Assembly: GCA_027858145.1 (NCBI GenBank)
Contig: JAQIDF010000444.1
Coordinates: 1 to 27,490, forward strand
Direction: 5' to 3'
DNA length: 27,490 nucleotides
Origin: Prolixibacteraceae bacterium
Lineage (GTDB): Bacteria; Bacteroidota; Bacteroidia; Bacteroidales; Prolixibacteraceae
Shown piece after piece: positions 7,531-15,371 of the stretch. Every line of letters begins with the position of its first letter. Position 1 is the stretch's first letter. Made by a program: the position numbers and the translations under genes. The notes under the pieces are model-generated. The model saw only the letters and a program-made list of their open reading frames with translations. It was not told the DNA's origin and did no database searches.

Positions 7531-8408
7531 TGGCAAAACTGAAAGAAATACGGACCAGAATTGCTTCGGTGAAAAACACCCGGCAGGTAACCAGCGCGAT
7601 GAAACTTGTATCTGCTGCAAAATTAAAACGTGCACAAGATTACTTGTTGCATATTGTTCCATACGAGAAAAAACTCGATGAAATATTGCATAACCTTACC
7701 GTTGGCGATATCCGTGTAGATTCTGTTTTCTTTGAAGAACGAGAAGTTGATAAAGCTCTTATTATAATCATAGGCTCGAATCGCGGACTATGCGGGGCCT
7801 TTAACAGCAATGTTGCTAAGTTAGCACGAATATATGCCAAACATGAATTCCCTATTCATGATAAAATGAACAATATTGAGTATCTGCCCGTTGGTCATCA
7901 GGTTGAAAAAGAACTTATCATTATGGGCAAAAAAGTTTTTTTTGAAGCAAACGATCTGATTGACAACCTTGATTACGAATCTGCTTCAAAATTTGTTGAA
8001 CAACTGATGCATTGGTTTACTGAAAATAAATATCAACAAATCCATATCGTTTACAATAAGTTTAAAAATGCTGCCGTTCAGGAGCTTACAACTGAACAAT
8101 TTTTACCTGTTACACAACCCGAGATAAAAGACCCTTACGATTTTCATACAGAATATATATATGAACCCACCAAATCGGAAGTGTATAACCAGTTAATTCC
8201 GCTTGCTTTAAAAATGCACTTCTACAGTGTGATGCTCGATTCAAATGCCGCCGAGCATGGAGCACGTATGACTTCGATGCACCAGGCAACCGACAATGCT
8301 ACCGAATTACTGAAAGACCTTAGGAAAAGGTATAATAATGCCCGTCAATCGGCCATTACTAATGAAATAATTGAGATTACCGGAGGTGCAGAAGCGTTAA
8401 ATAAATGA
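7530..8408 (+). CDS. atpG: ATP synthase F1 subunit gamma
   Basis: A 292-residue central-shaft subunit. The N-terminal helix has the family signature (IRTRIASVKNTRQVTSAMKLVSAAKLKRAQ) and the C-terminal helix contains the other conserved strip (EHGARMTSMHQATDNATELL), the two forming the coiled coil that turns inside alpha3beta3. The Rossmann-like middle includes GSNRGLCGAFN. Its start overlaps the atpA stop by one base. The operon ends here: the next gene lies on the other strand and converges on it 34 bases later, with only a weak 5-bp hairpin between. The separate location of atpD/atpC is known for several Bacteroidota and Chlorobi. Confidence 0.96.
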   Translation: MAKLKEIRTRIASVKNTRQVTSAMKLVSAAKLKRAQDYLLHIVPYEKKLDEILHNLTVGDIRVDSVFFEEREVDKALIIIIGSNRGLCGAFNSNVAKLARIYAKHEFPIHDKMNNIEYLPVGHQVEKELIIMGKKVFFEANDLIDNLDYESASKFVEQLMHWFTENKYQQIHIVYNKFKNAAVQELTTEQFLPVTQPEIKDPYDFHTEYIYEPTKSEVYNQLIPLALKMHFYSVMLDSNAAEHGARMTSMHQATDNATELLKDLRKRYNNARQSAITNEIIEITGGAEALNK

Positions 8409-8442
8409 TGATAAAAGCATATTTTAATGCTCAACGAGAAAT

Positions 8443-9057
8443 TTATTTTGTATTTATATCTTTGATGAAAGCATATACTTCAGGCAATCGATGCATAAAA
8501 TAATATGGTAATTTTTCGGCCATAATAATAACTTGCTCTTTCTCAATTTGTAAAAGGTTTATATAAACATCATTCTGCTTTGAATTATCTACAAACAAAA
8601 GATTATCAAAGAATCTAAAATTTTGATTTACATTTTTATAACCTTCCTTCCATTTCAAATTAATTGTACTATTATCAACAAAATGACCTTTAAATTCTGT
8701 ACGGACTTGAACCCGGTGCCTTGCAATTTCCATATTATCAAGACAAAAGAAAATCAAATTAATTTGATATCCTTTCTCTTTAAATTTTCCGAGCCAATAT
8801 AATGGGTGAGTATCAAAATTAGTTTCGTAACAAAAATCCTTATGATTTAATAAAGCATTTTCAATTGACAATTCAAATTCTTCAGCTGTTTGATGTTTTG
8901 CAAACGTTTCGCGTAATTCGCTATCTGGAAGGCTATCGTAATTTTCCCAAAAAACCCTGTCATAATCAAAAGAAGTTAATCCTTCCGGCAAAAAAGAAGG
9001 TGCAAAGGTAGATTTTCCGGCACCGTTACATCCTGCGATTATAGTTAAATCAGGCAT
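8443..9057 (-). CDS. Zeta-toxin-like P-loop kinase
   Basis: A 204-residue cytoplasmic P-loop protein resembling the zeta-toxin / AAA-like kinase group. The N-terminus has a Walker A (GCNGAGKST, 9-17) after a short beta strand. FDYD (30-33) could supply the catalytic acidic residue, YETNF (77-81) fits the E-T-x substrate-side motif, and RHRVQVRTEFKGHFV (113-127) fits the arginine/GGH region of zeta-like kinases, with the glycine pair reduced to K-G. Zeta toxins phosphorylate UDP-N-acetylglucosamine, but many chromosomal relatives have unknown substrates, so the activity here is not established. The gene overlaps an upstream small ORF by eight bases and is followed by the convergent atpG. The region looks more A+T-rich than the neighbouring genes, which would suit an acquired element. 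Confidence 0.75.
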   Translation of the reverse strand: MPDLTIIAGCNGAGKSTFAPSFLPEGLTSFDYDRVFWENYDSLPDSELRETFAKHQTAEEFELSIENALLNHKDFCYETNFDTHPLYWLGKFKEKGYQINLIFFCLDNMEIARHRVQVRTEFKGHFVDNSTINLKWKEGYKNVNQNFRFFDNLLFVDNSKQNDVYINLLQIEKEQVIIMAEKLPYYFMHRLPEVYAFIKDINTK

Positions 9058-9217
9058 TAGTCTTTAATGCTTTTTTTAATTCAGGACTTAATTTTCCTTC
9101 TCTCTTTCTTATTTGAAAAAGTTCTTCTTTTGGAATAACCTGATTATGCAATATCATTCTGGCTTTACTCATTTGATGAGTAACCTTAATCCCTGTTATT
9201 AGCTTTTCTTTACACAT
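9050..9217 (-). CDS. Small ORF overlapping the zeta-like gene; antitoxin candidate
   Basis: A 55-residue ORF (starts MCKEKLITGIKV, ends ELKKALKTNA). An upstream in-frame stop at 9227-9229 fixes the longest start. Its TGA overlaps the first codons of the kinase gene by eight bases, a coupling typical of toxin-antitoxin pairs. The product is small and basic, with a likely amphipathic helix in the second half (EELFQIRKREGKLSPELKKALK). I do not recognise a family; it is not obviously similar to the epsilon antitoxin. Shorter starts exist at ATG codons 16 and 21. A -7 box directly before the first ATG would place the transcript start almost on it. Confidence 0.6.
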   Translation of the reverse strand: MCKEKLITGIKVTHQMSKARMILHNQVIPKEELFQIRKREGKLSPELKKALKTNA

Positions 9218-9221
9218 TTTA

Positions 9222-9255
9222 CAAATTTACAATTTTTAAAATACATATTCTCAAA
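9222..9255 (-). promoter_or_regulatory. Promoter for the small ORF / zeta-like pair
   Basis: On the minus strand there is an exact TAnnTTTG box (TAAATTTG, 9229-9222) with TTTG (9255-9252) upstream at a spacing of 22 bases. The predicted transcript start, about 5-7 bases after the box, falls at about 9217-9215, i.e. on the first ATG. It suggests the pair has its own promoter despite lying in a same-strand gene run. Confidence 0.45.
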
Positions 9256-11497
9256 ATGCCCCCAGGTTTATCCTCCCCTTCCTACGTTTTTGCATATTCA
9301 TATCATAAAGAAAAAAGCATGAGGACGAGCCTTTATATCGCGCTGCCGAGTTACTTTTCAACCTGAAATCGCCCTGCAATGCATCAACAAAACCGGGATT
9401 ATCTGAAATACATGCTTTACCAATCACCGAATTATTTAATGTCTCAACATCGTCAATGACCTTACGGTCAAAGCGGCGTTCAACAATCGATACTGCATCA
9501 TCTTCATTAAAAAGGCAATTTGATATATTTACCCACACATTTCTATAGTATAGCTTATCATTATCTAATACTGTTTCAGCTTCTCCCTCGATAGAGAAAA
9601 GGGTTCCTCCTTCATTTTGGTAGAATATTGAATTGATAATATTCATTTTACCGGGAACTGCAGCCGCGCCAATACATGCTGCACCGCTTTGTATTCCTTT
9701 ATTAAAACTAAAAGTAGAATTCTGAATAAAAACGTTGGCATAACCATCAGCTTTTACCGTGCCACCGTGTCCAAAGGTCTGGTTCTTTTCAAATAAACAA
9801 TTAACCATGGTTAGCAAACCTTTGCCACGAATATTTGAGTCAAAATATACGGCACTGCCATCCATCTGTGATTGGTTATTGTGAAAGGTGCAATTATAAA
9901 ACCGGCCGGTATAGCCATTGGGTGAATTGGCATAAAAAGCCACAGCACCGCCATTGTTCAGAGCAATATTACCTGAAAAATCACAGTTGATAAACACCGG
10001 AGATGCTCCCAGGCTGGCATAAACAGCGCCACCATCACGGGCTGCTTTATTATCTTCGAAACGACAATTAACAAACTTCACCGTTTCACCACCGCCAAGC
10101 ACATGCACACCAGCTCCGTACCGGCCAAAATCACTCTTGCCGTATGCATCACCCCCTTTTATTGTTATTCCATCAATACGTATTTGCTTGCTTACCTTAA
10201 TTACAAGCATGTTACTAACACGTTGCCTGCCATTCAAAATCACCCTGTTCATGTCGATGTCGCGCTCGCTCAGCGATTTTTCCCAACCCGAAAAACCTCC
10301 ATAAATGCTAAGGTCTTTCCACAGGTTAATTACTACCGGTTCGTAATAATAACCTGTAGCCACCCATATTTGTGCCCCGTATGTTGCGTTATTTATGGCT
10401 TTCTGGATAGTTGTAAAGGCATTATCCCACGAATCGCCGCTTGAGTTGTTACCAATACGCGATACATAAACAACCTGTTGCTTCTTTTTTCTATTTGAAA
10501 TTTTAGAATCCTTTATTAATAATTTATCGGAGAATTTAGTCAATTGCAACACACCCGGATAAGCGCCAACAGGGCAAGTAGAAGTATTATTGGCCATTAC
10601 ATAATTCAAACTGTCATCAAAAGTTCTAAAAAGATGCCCGCCTCCACCATGTGGAATAGCCGATAAAACTTTTTTGTAAGGGTCCAAAAAATCTGACGAC
10701 TTATAGACGACTCCATCGTAACGTTTATGTGATAAACACTCGTCATTACCAGGCTTTCCGGTTTCACGTGAGCCCGACAAGTAATACACGCCATCAATAA
10801 GCTGCACATTTATACCTTCAACATCAAGGGTATTTCCATACGTATCGGTAAAAGCACGGAATGATTCTGAAGCGAAGCCACTCATGTCGGCTTTCATACG
10901 GTGCACTTTGCCATTGCCCCAGATAAAATAAACAGTGCCATCTGTATTTTCAAACAGCGTTACACCTGTAGCTTTCATCAAAGGCTCCTCACCCGAAATT
11001 TCTTCATAAGGCCCTTGCGGACGTCCGGAAAGGCTTTTCAGAATACCGCCATAACCAGAATTCGAGTTCGTATAAGTAAGGAAATACGTATCGTTGATAA
11101 AGTGAATTTCAGGGGCAATTATTCCCCTCTTTTTTCGCCCCCCAATTTCGGTGACCTCTTTTTGCCAATCAACAGCATCATCCTCAAAAGTCCATATATA
11201 ATCACTGTTTGTGCCAATCAGGTTCCACTTTTTGAAATCGTTCGATGCCCAAACTTTAATACCTTCCTGTACGCCTTCAACATCGCCCGATGTACCGGTA
11301 AGATAATAAGTTTTGGAAGGACCGCGCATTATATGAATATCCTGAATATTTTGCCTGATAAGCACATCAGCAACCGGCATTAACGGAAAACGTTCTTCAA
11401 TATATGAATCAAGTGTAGTAGACAAACTATCCTTAGTCCTGCCATTGGCATTACTAACACTCAAAAAGAAAAATAAAAGAGGGAAAAAATATTTCAT
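9251..11497 (-). CDS. Secreted GH43-like propeller fused to a beta-helix
   Basis: A 748-residue secreted protein with signal peptide at about residues 1-18. Residues about 40-330 resemble a five-bladed GH43-type glycoside hydrolase propeller: repeated D/N-x-x-Y-x-L-T strands (TYYLTGTSG, APEIHFINDTYFLTYT, DGTVYFIWG, IDGVYYLSGS). Asp53 (IQDIHI) is a candidate base and Glu227 (DVEGIN) a candidate acid. The blade that normally carries the third acidic residue (I-D-P-S) reads ATGVTLF here, so that residue seems absent. Residues about 340-748 are a right-handed beta-helix (YVSRIGNNSSGDSWDNAFTT onward, repeated N-C-x-F and G-G-A-V turns), as in DUF1565 / choice-of-anchor Q proteins, ending with the typical INLGAF. 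It probably binds or cleaves a polysaccharide; activity is uncertain. It follows a lipoprotein gene by 35 bases. Confidence 0.72.
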   Translation of the reverse strand: MKYFFPLLFFFLSVSNANGRTKDSLSTTLDSYIEERFPLMPVADVLIRQNIQDIHIMRGPSKTYYLTGTSGDVEGVQEGIKVWASNDFKKWNLIGTNSDYIWTFEDDAVDWQKEVTEIGGRKKRGIIAPEIHFINDTYFLTYTNSNSGYGGILKSLSGRPQGPYEEISGEEPLMKATGVTLFENTDGTVYFIWGNGKVHRMKADMSGFASESFRAFTDTYGNTLDVEGINVQLIDGVYYLSGSRETGKPGNDECLSHKRYDGVVYKSSDFLDPYKKVLSAIPHGGGGHLFRTFDDSLNYVMANNTSTCPVGAYPGVLQLTKFSDKLLIKDSKISNRKKKQQVVYVSRIGNNSSGDSWDNAFTTIQKAINNATYGAQIWVATGYYYEPVVINLWKDLSIYGGFSGWEKSLSERDIDMNRVILNGRQRVSNMLVIKVSKQIRIDGITIKGGDAYGKSDFGRYGAGVHVLGGGETVKFVNCRFEDNKAARDGGAVYASLGASPVFINCDFSGNIALNNGGAVAFYANSPNGYTGRFYNCTFHNNQSQMDGSAVYFDSNIRGKGLLTMVNCLFEKNQTFGHGGTVKADGYANVFIQNSTFSFNKGIQSGAACIGAAAVPGKMNIINSIFYQNEGGTLFSIEGEAETVLDNDKLYYRNVWVNISNCLFNEDDAVSIVERRFDRKVIDDVETLNNSVIGKACISDNPGFVDALQGDFRLKSNSAARYKGSSSCFFLYDMNMQKRRKGRINLGAF

Positions 11498-11532
11498 TCG
11501 TTTATATTAACAATTTTCAAGGGCAACATAAG

Positions 11533-12186
11533 TTAATTTTGGCCATATTCCGACTTTAGCAACTTTACCTGGTTTCGCAGCCTTTCAATCTCAGCATCTT
11601 TTTCAGCAATGCTATTATTTAAGCGGGTGGCTTCATCGTTCCTTTTAGAAAGTAATGCTTTCATCTCTTTAAGTTCCTCTTCTTTCTGCTTAATCTCATA
11701 TTCTAGCTCGTTCTGCCTGCTAGTTGCATTTTGCATTTTAATATCCGAATCCTGAATATTACTTTTCAAATTTTCTACTTGCAATTCAAGGGCTTGCACA
11801 CGACTACGTAGTGTTTGAATTTCTTTATCTTTAGAGGCCAGCATTTCATTCAGTCGGCGTTTTTCAACCTGAAACGAAAAAACCCGATCGTCAATGTTTT
11901 CATCTTTCGATAAAAGCGCTGCATTCATTTCGTTAATTTTCAACGTTAACGAATCAATCATCATATCCTTCTCCTCATTGCTGGCATGAAAATCGTTTTT
12001 GTACCCGTTAAATTCCGATTCAAGGCTTTCAACGTCATTTGTGAGTGCGCGCACGCGTTGTTCTGCCCTGATTTTCGACTCCTGCATGGAAATATATTTC
12101 TTCTTGGCTACACACGATGTTAACGACATACTAAGCACTATTATACCTCCCAGAATTATTTTGGATGAAATGACGGGTTTATGCAT
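11533..12186 (-). CDS. Coiled-coil lipoprotein
   Basis: A 217-residue lipoprotein. The N-terminus is a lipoprotein signal (KIILGGIIVLSMSLTSC) with lipobox L-T-S-C, cysteine at residue 25. The rest is a long, nearly continuous coiled coil rich in Glu, Lys, Arg, Asn and Gln (about 40-215), with heptad-like spacing and no globular domain. I chose ATG 12186; the in-frame TTG at 12225 lies inside a -7 promoter box. It is a plausible periplasm-facing envelope spacer or scaffold protein, but no family function can be named. It is the first gene of a minus-strand run with the GH43-like protein. Confidence 0.8.
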   Translation of the reverse strand: MHKPVISSKIILGGIIVLSMSLTSCVAKKKYISMQESKIRAEQRVRALTNDVESLESEFNGYKNDFHASNEEKDMMIDSLTLKINEMNAALLSKDENIDDRVFSFQVEKRRLNEMLASKDKEIQTLRSRVQALELQVENLKSNIQDSDIKMQNATSRQNELEYEIKQKEEELKEMKALLSKRNDEATRLNNSIAEKDAEIERLRNQVKLLKSEYGQN

Positions 12187-12222
12187 GTTCTTTCTCTTTT
12201 TAGTTTTTATCTTTGGTCGTAT

Positions 12223-12253
12223 CAAATATACGATTTGATAATATTTTTCAAAA
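12223..12253 (-). promoter_or_regulatory. Promoter for the coiled-coil lipoprotein
   Basis: On the minus strand, TATATTTG (12230-12223) matches TAnnTTTG, and TTTTG (12253-12249) lies 18 bases upstream. The predicted leader before ATG 12186 is about 30 bases. Confidence 0.55.
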
Positions 12254-12324
12254 ATATAAAATAAACTACTGGTTATCTAACGTTATAAGTAGGGAAAATC
12301 GTATTCGTTAAACAAAAAGGGAAA

Positions 12325-13485
12325 ATGATAAAAAAATACTTCATCATATTACTATTGGTTATTGTTCATTTCAGTTTGGCCGGACAAAACAAAACAACGC
12401 TAAACGGAAAGGTAATTGATAAAACCACTAAACAGCCTTTGGTTTTTGTGAATATTGGCATAGAAGGCACCCTGACCGGAACGGCAAGTAATGCCAACGG
12501 AAACTTTGCTCTAACAATTGCTGACGATTTACTTGAAGAAAACCTTTATTTTTCGGCTATCGGATATCAGAATTTCTCTATTCAGGTGAGCGATTATATC
12601 GACAAAGATGCTAAAGTAATCGGGTTAACGCCACACTCATACGGGATTGAAGATATTGAGGTTTCTACCCAATCTATGGTATTATATCGAGTTATTAAAG
12701 ATGCAGCTAATAATATCAGGCGCACTTTTGTAAACCAACCATATTCATATAAATCATTATACAGAAACGAGCTATTTGCCAACCAGAAACTTGATAAAAA
12801 ACGCGAAGCCCTTGTACTTGTTTCCGATAGTAAAGGATACGGCAACCGTACGACTTCATACACCGACCGAAACTACAAATTTTTGAATGTAAGCCGTAAT
12901 TTTGAAATAGAATCGCTGACCGACGGAACAACGCTGATGGACGATTTACTCAGTTTCGACATTGCCCGTTCAGGTGGCAATATCCTCGATACAGTATTCT
13001 TAAAAAATTACGACCTCAGGTTAATTAACGAATCATCGGTTGAAAGCGACTCGATGTGGGTTATTGCCTACAAACTTGCATCGCCTGAAAAAAGCGAAAC
13101 AGATATTTGGAACCCTTCATTTTACGAAGGGGTTTTATACATTTCAGAACCCGGCCGGCGACTGTTAAAAGCTGAAGCACATGTTAAGGCAAAAAAAGTA
13201 AGCAAGCACGGATTATCGATTGTGCCGGCAACTCAAAACGCCCAACTAAACGATGTAGAGATTCATTACACAACAACGTACCGTCACGAAAACAGTAGTG
13301 GTAGAATTGACAAAGTAGTGCTGGATAAAAGTTACACCAAAAGCAACACCCAACTTCAGAGCACTTCTTCACTTCAGGTGTTAACGGAAGAATTTAAACA
13401 GCCAACCTTACTGCACAGCCGGCAATATCACGAGAACATGCTTGTTGACCCCGATTTCTGGGAATCGTTAAAAGTGTACCAGTAG
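12325..13485 (+). CDS. CarboxypepD_reg-like outer envelope protein
   Basis: A 386-residue exported protein: signal peptide at about 1-19 (cleavage near LAG-Q), then a carboxypeptidase-regulatory-like beta-sandwich (about 22-100: LNGKVIDKTTKQPLVFVNIGIEG..., then G-T-A-S-N-A-N-G-N-F), the domain commonly found at the start of Bacteroidota outer-membrane proteins and TonB receptors. The remaining 270 residues are beta-rich and lack the TonB plug or barrel, so this is not a SusC receptor; related proteins are annotated only as carboxypeptidase-like regulatory domain proteins. The gene is divergent from the lipoprotein gene, with about 140 bases between, and is followed by the porin. Function not known. 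Confidence 0.75.
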   Translation: MIKKYFIILLLVIVHFSLAGQNKTTLNGKVIDKTTKQPLVFVNIGIEGTLTGTASNANGNFALTIADDLLEENLYFSAIGYQNFSIQVSDYIDKDAKVIGLTPHSYGIEDIEVSTQSMVLYRVIKDAANNIRRTFVNQPYSYKSLYRNELFANQKLDKKREALVLVSDSKGYGNRTTSYTDRNYKFLNVSRNFEIESLTDGTTLMDDLLSFDIARSGGNILDTVFLKNYDLRLINESSVESDSMWVIAYKLASPEKSETDIWNPSFYEGVLYISEPGRRLLKAEAHVKAKKVSKHGLSIVPATQNAQLNDVEIHYTTTYRHENSSGRIDKVVLDKSYTKSNTQLQSTSSLQVLTEEFKQPTLLHSRQYHENMLVDPDFWESLKVYQ

Positions 13486-13545
13486 AATTCTATGAATCAT
13501 TACTTCTTATGATTTTGACCCTCTTTTTCCTACTTTTCCTATAGG

Positions 13546-13580
13546 TTTTGTATTTTGTATGGTGTGAGTTATTATTTTTG
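13546..13580 (+). promoter_or_regulatory. Promoter before the porin-like gene
   Basis: TTTTG at 13546-13550 and the exact -7 box TATTTTTG at 13573-13580 are spaced 22 bases apart. The predicted leader to ATG 13614 is about 28 bases. The TTG at 13548, which would open a longer frame, lies within the -33 element and is not used. Confidence 0.6.
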
Positions 13581-13613
13581 ACGCTGTTTGTATTTAATCT
13601 TAATAAAAAAGGC

Positions 13614-14786
13614 ATGATAAAAACACTATTAGCGCTGATTATAACAGCTACACTATCGTTTGCTGCTTTTGCACAAACTTATGAAAATACATCTCAAAAG
13701 ATGTTATCGTTAACCAATGAGCGGATAACCATTGGGGGATATGCACAAATAGATTACAATCAGCCCCTGAGCAATACTGTTCATAAAAACGGTAAAATTG
13801 ATATTCATCGCATAGTTTTGCTTTTGGCGTATAATTTTTCAGAACGAACACAGTTTATAACTGAGCTTGAGTTTGAGCATGTAAAGGAGGTTTACGTAGA
13901 ACAAGCATGGATCAACCACCGCATTATGAACGGCCTTAATTTAAGGGGTGGTTTAATGCTGGTGCCAATGGGCTTAATAAATGAATACCACGAGCCGCCA
14001 ACCTATAACGGAGTTGAAAGGCCAAATGTTGATAAATATATTATTCCGACGACATGGCGGGAAATCGGTATAGGCATTAACGGTAACATTATTAATTATG
14101 GAATTGACTATCAATTCTATTTGTTAAATGGTTTTAACGGGTATGACGGTACAGCTCAATTCAATGGTAAAAGCGGACTACGCGGAGGCCGTCAAAAGGG
14201 AGCCGAATCATATATCAGCTCTCCTAATTTAGCTGCCAAAGTAAACTGGTTTTCAATCCCCGGGTTAAAACTTGGAATTTCCGGCTACATGGGCGATTCT
14301 CAATCGAAGTTATATAACAACATAGACAAAACAGATACAGAAGCAATAGCAAAAGCAGATTCTTCGGTCATCGGGATCAGCATGTTAGGGTTAGATGCAA
14401 TATACACCTTGAATAACCTTGAATTAAGAGGACAGTACATTTTAGGGGATTTGTCAAACGCTATGGCTTATAATCAGTTCACCGGGAGTGATGTAGGCAG
14501 CGCCATACAGGGTTGGTATTCCGAAATTGCATATTCTATTGATATGGGTAAAGAAAATGTTTATAAACTAAAGCCATTTGTTAGAATCGAGCAATACGAT
14601 ACCCATCATAAAGTTGATGATTTGACCATTAAAAATGACATATATAACCGAACGGATATAACTACCGGGGTTTCGCTTGAATTAAGCAAAGGAGCTGTAC
14701 TAAAAGCCGACTACCAGATATTTAAAAATGCTGCATCCGATGATAATAACGGCCAAGTCAATTTTGGTATCGGCGTCTGGTTTTAA
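13614..14786 (+). CDS. Outer-membrane porin-like beta-barrel
   Basis: A 390-residue outer-membrane protein. The signal peptide (about 1-20) ends AFA-Q. After a short linker, alternating beta strands run to the C-terminus, with the last strand ending in Phe (FGIGVWF), the usual signal for outer-membrane barrel assembly. The segment GGYAQIDYN...DIHRIVLLLAYNFSERTQFITELEFEH and the loop motif GLINEYHEPPTYNGVERP resemble the porin family found in Bacteroidota with phosphate-selective-porin-like topology; the substrate cannot be assigned. An own promoter precedes it. It is followed 47 bases later by an FMN-binding protein with no promoter box, so the two are likely an operon. Confidence 0.8.
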   Translation: MIKTLLALIITATLSFAAFAQTYENTSQKMLSLTNERITIGGYAQIDYNQPLSNTVHKNGKIDIHRIVLLLAYNFSERTQFITELEFEHVKEVYVEQAWINHRIMNGLNLRGGLMLVPMGLINEYHEPPTYNGVERPNVDKYIIPTTWREIGIGINGNIINYGIDYQFYLLNGFNGYDGTAQFNGKSGLRGGRQKGAESYISSPNLAAKVNWFSIPGLKLGISGYMGDSQSKLYNNIDKTDTEAIAKADSSVIGISMLGLDAIYTLNNLELRGQYILGDLSNAMAYNQFTGSDVGSAIQGWYSEIAYSIDMGKENVYKLKPFVRIEQYDTHHKVDDLTIKNDIYNRTDITTGVSLELSKGAVLKADYQIFKNAASDDNNGQVNFGIGVWF

Positions 14787-14833
14787 AAACATCAACTCAG
14801 GCTGAATCTTTTAAATCCTATAAAAACAAGCAC

Positions 14834-15322
14834 ATGTTTCGGATAGTTATTGTTTTATTATTGTTTCCTTTTTTAACATACTCGCAACCTGATATTGGTT
14901 CAAGGTTGCTAAAAAGAGCTGAGAAAGCATTGCGAAAAGAATTTAATCAAAAATCGTTTGGTTATCATTTAATTGACACAACTTCTGATCGTAGACTATA
15001 TAAACTACAATCTCACCAAAAAGAACTTGGCTACATTGTTTTCACACGATCGAAAGGACGTACAGAATATTTTGATTACATGTTATTATATAATGAAAAA
15101 CTATATGTTCAAAAGATCAAAATATTGCAATACAATTCATCTTACGGTACAGCTGTTGCTTCAAAACGATGGTTAAAACAATTTGAAGGAAACAATGGAG
15201 AATCGCTTTTATACGGTACTGATATAAATGCAATTTCAGGTGCAACTTACTCGGCAACATCAATTACAAACGATGTTCCCCTGGTAACACTATGGGTGCA
15301 AAAAACATTGCAGCAAAAATAG
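14834..15322 (+). CDS. Secreted FMN-binding domain protein
   Basis: A 162-residue exported protein with a signal peptide at about 1-17 (ending TYS-Q). It shows the FMN-binding domain seen in NqrC/RnfG and related periplasmic flavoproteins: GYIVFTRSKG (66-75), a middle I-K-I-L-Q-Y strand, the W-L-K-Q-F-E-G helix, and the ISGAT motif (134-138). In this family ApbE attaches FMN covalently to the Thr of the D-x-x-(S/T)-G-A-T motif; here Thr138 is present but the leading Asp is replaced by Asn132, with Asp130 two residues earlier. It is probably a periplasmic electron carrier. It forms a likely operon with the upstream porin, and no other redox partner is visible in the window. Confidence 0.78.
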   Translation: MFRIVIVLLLFPFLTYSQPDIGSRLLKRAEKALRKEFNQKSFGYHLIDTTSDRRLYKLQSHQKELGYIVFTRSKGRTEYFDYMLLYNEKLYVQKIKILQYNSSYGTAVASKRWLKQFEGNNGESLLYGTDINAISGATYSATSITNDVPLVTLWVQKTLQQK

Positions 15323-15371
15323 AGGAAAGACAATTACTTTTCAATTATGATTGTTAAAAACAGTAAATTAG

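Noticed and set aside
8416..8431. Possible terminator after atpG
   Set aside because: Only a 5-bp stem (AGCAT/ATGCT) without a T-run; too weak to call.
10901..11383. 160-codon open frame on the + strand opposite the GH43-like gene
   Set aside because: It is fully antisense to a gene with clear domains, signal peptide and motifs; it has no promoter box and its composition is that of a mirror frame.
12325..13485. TonB-dependent receptor (SusC-like)
   Set aside because: It has the N-terminal CarboxypepD_reg-like domain but is only 386 residues long and has no plug or 22-strand barrel.
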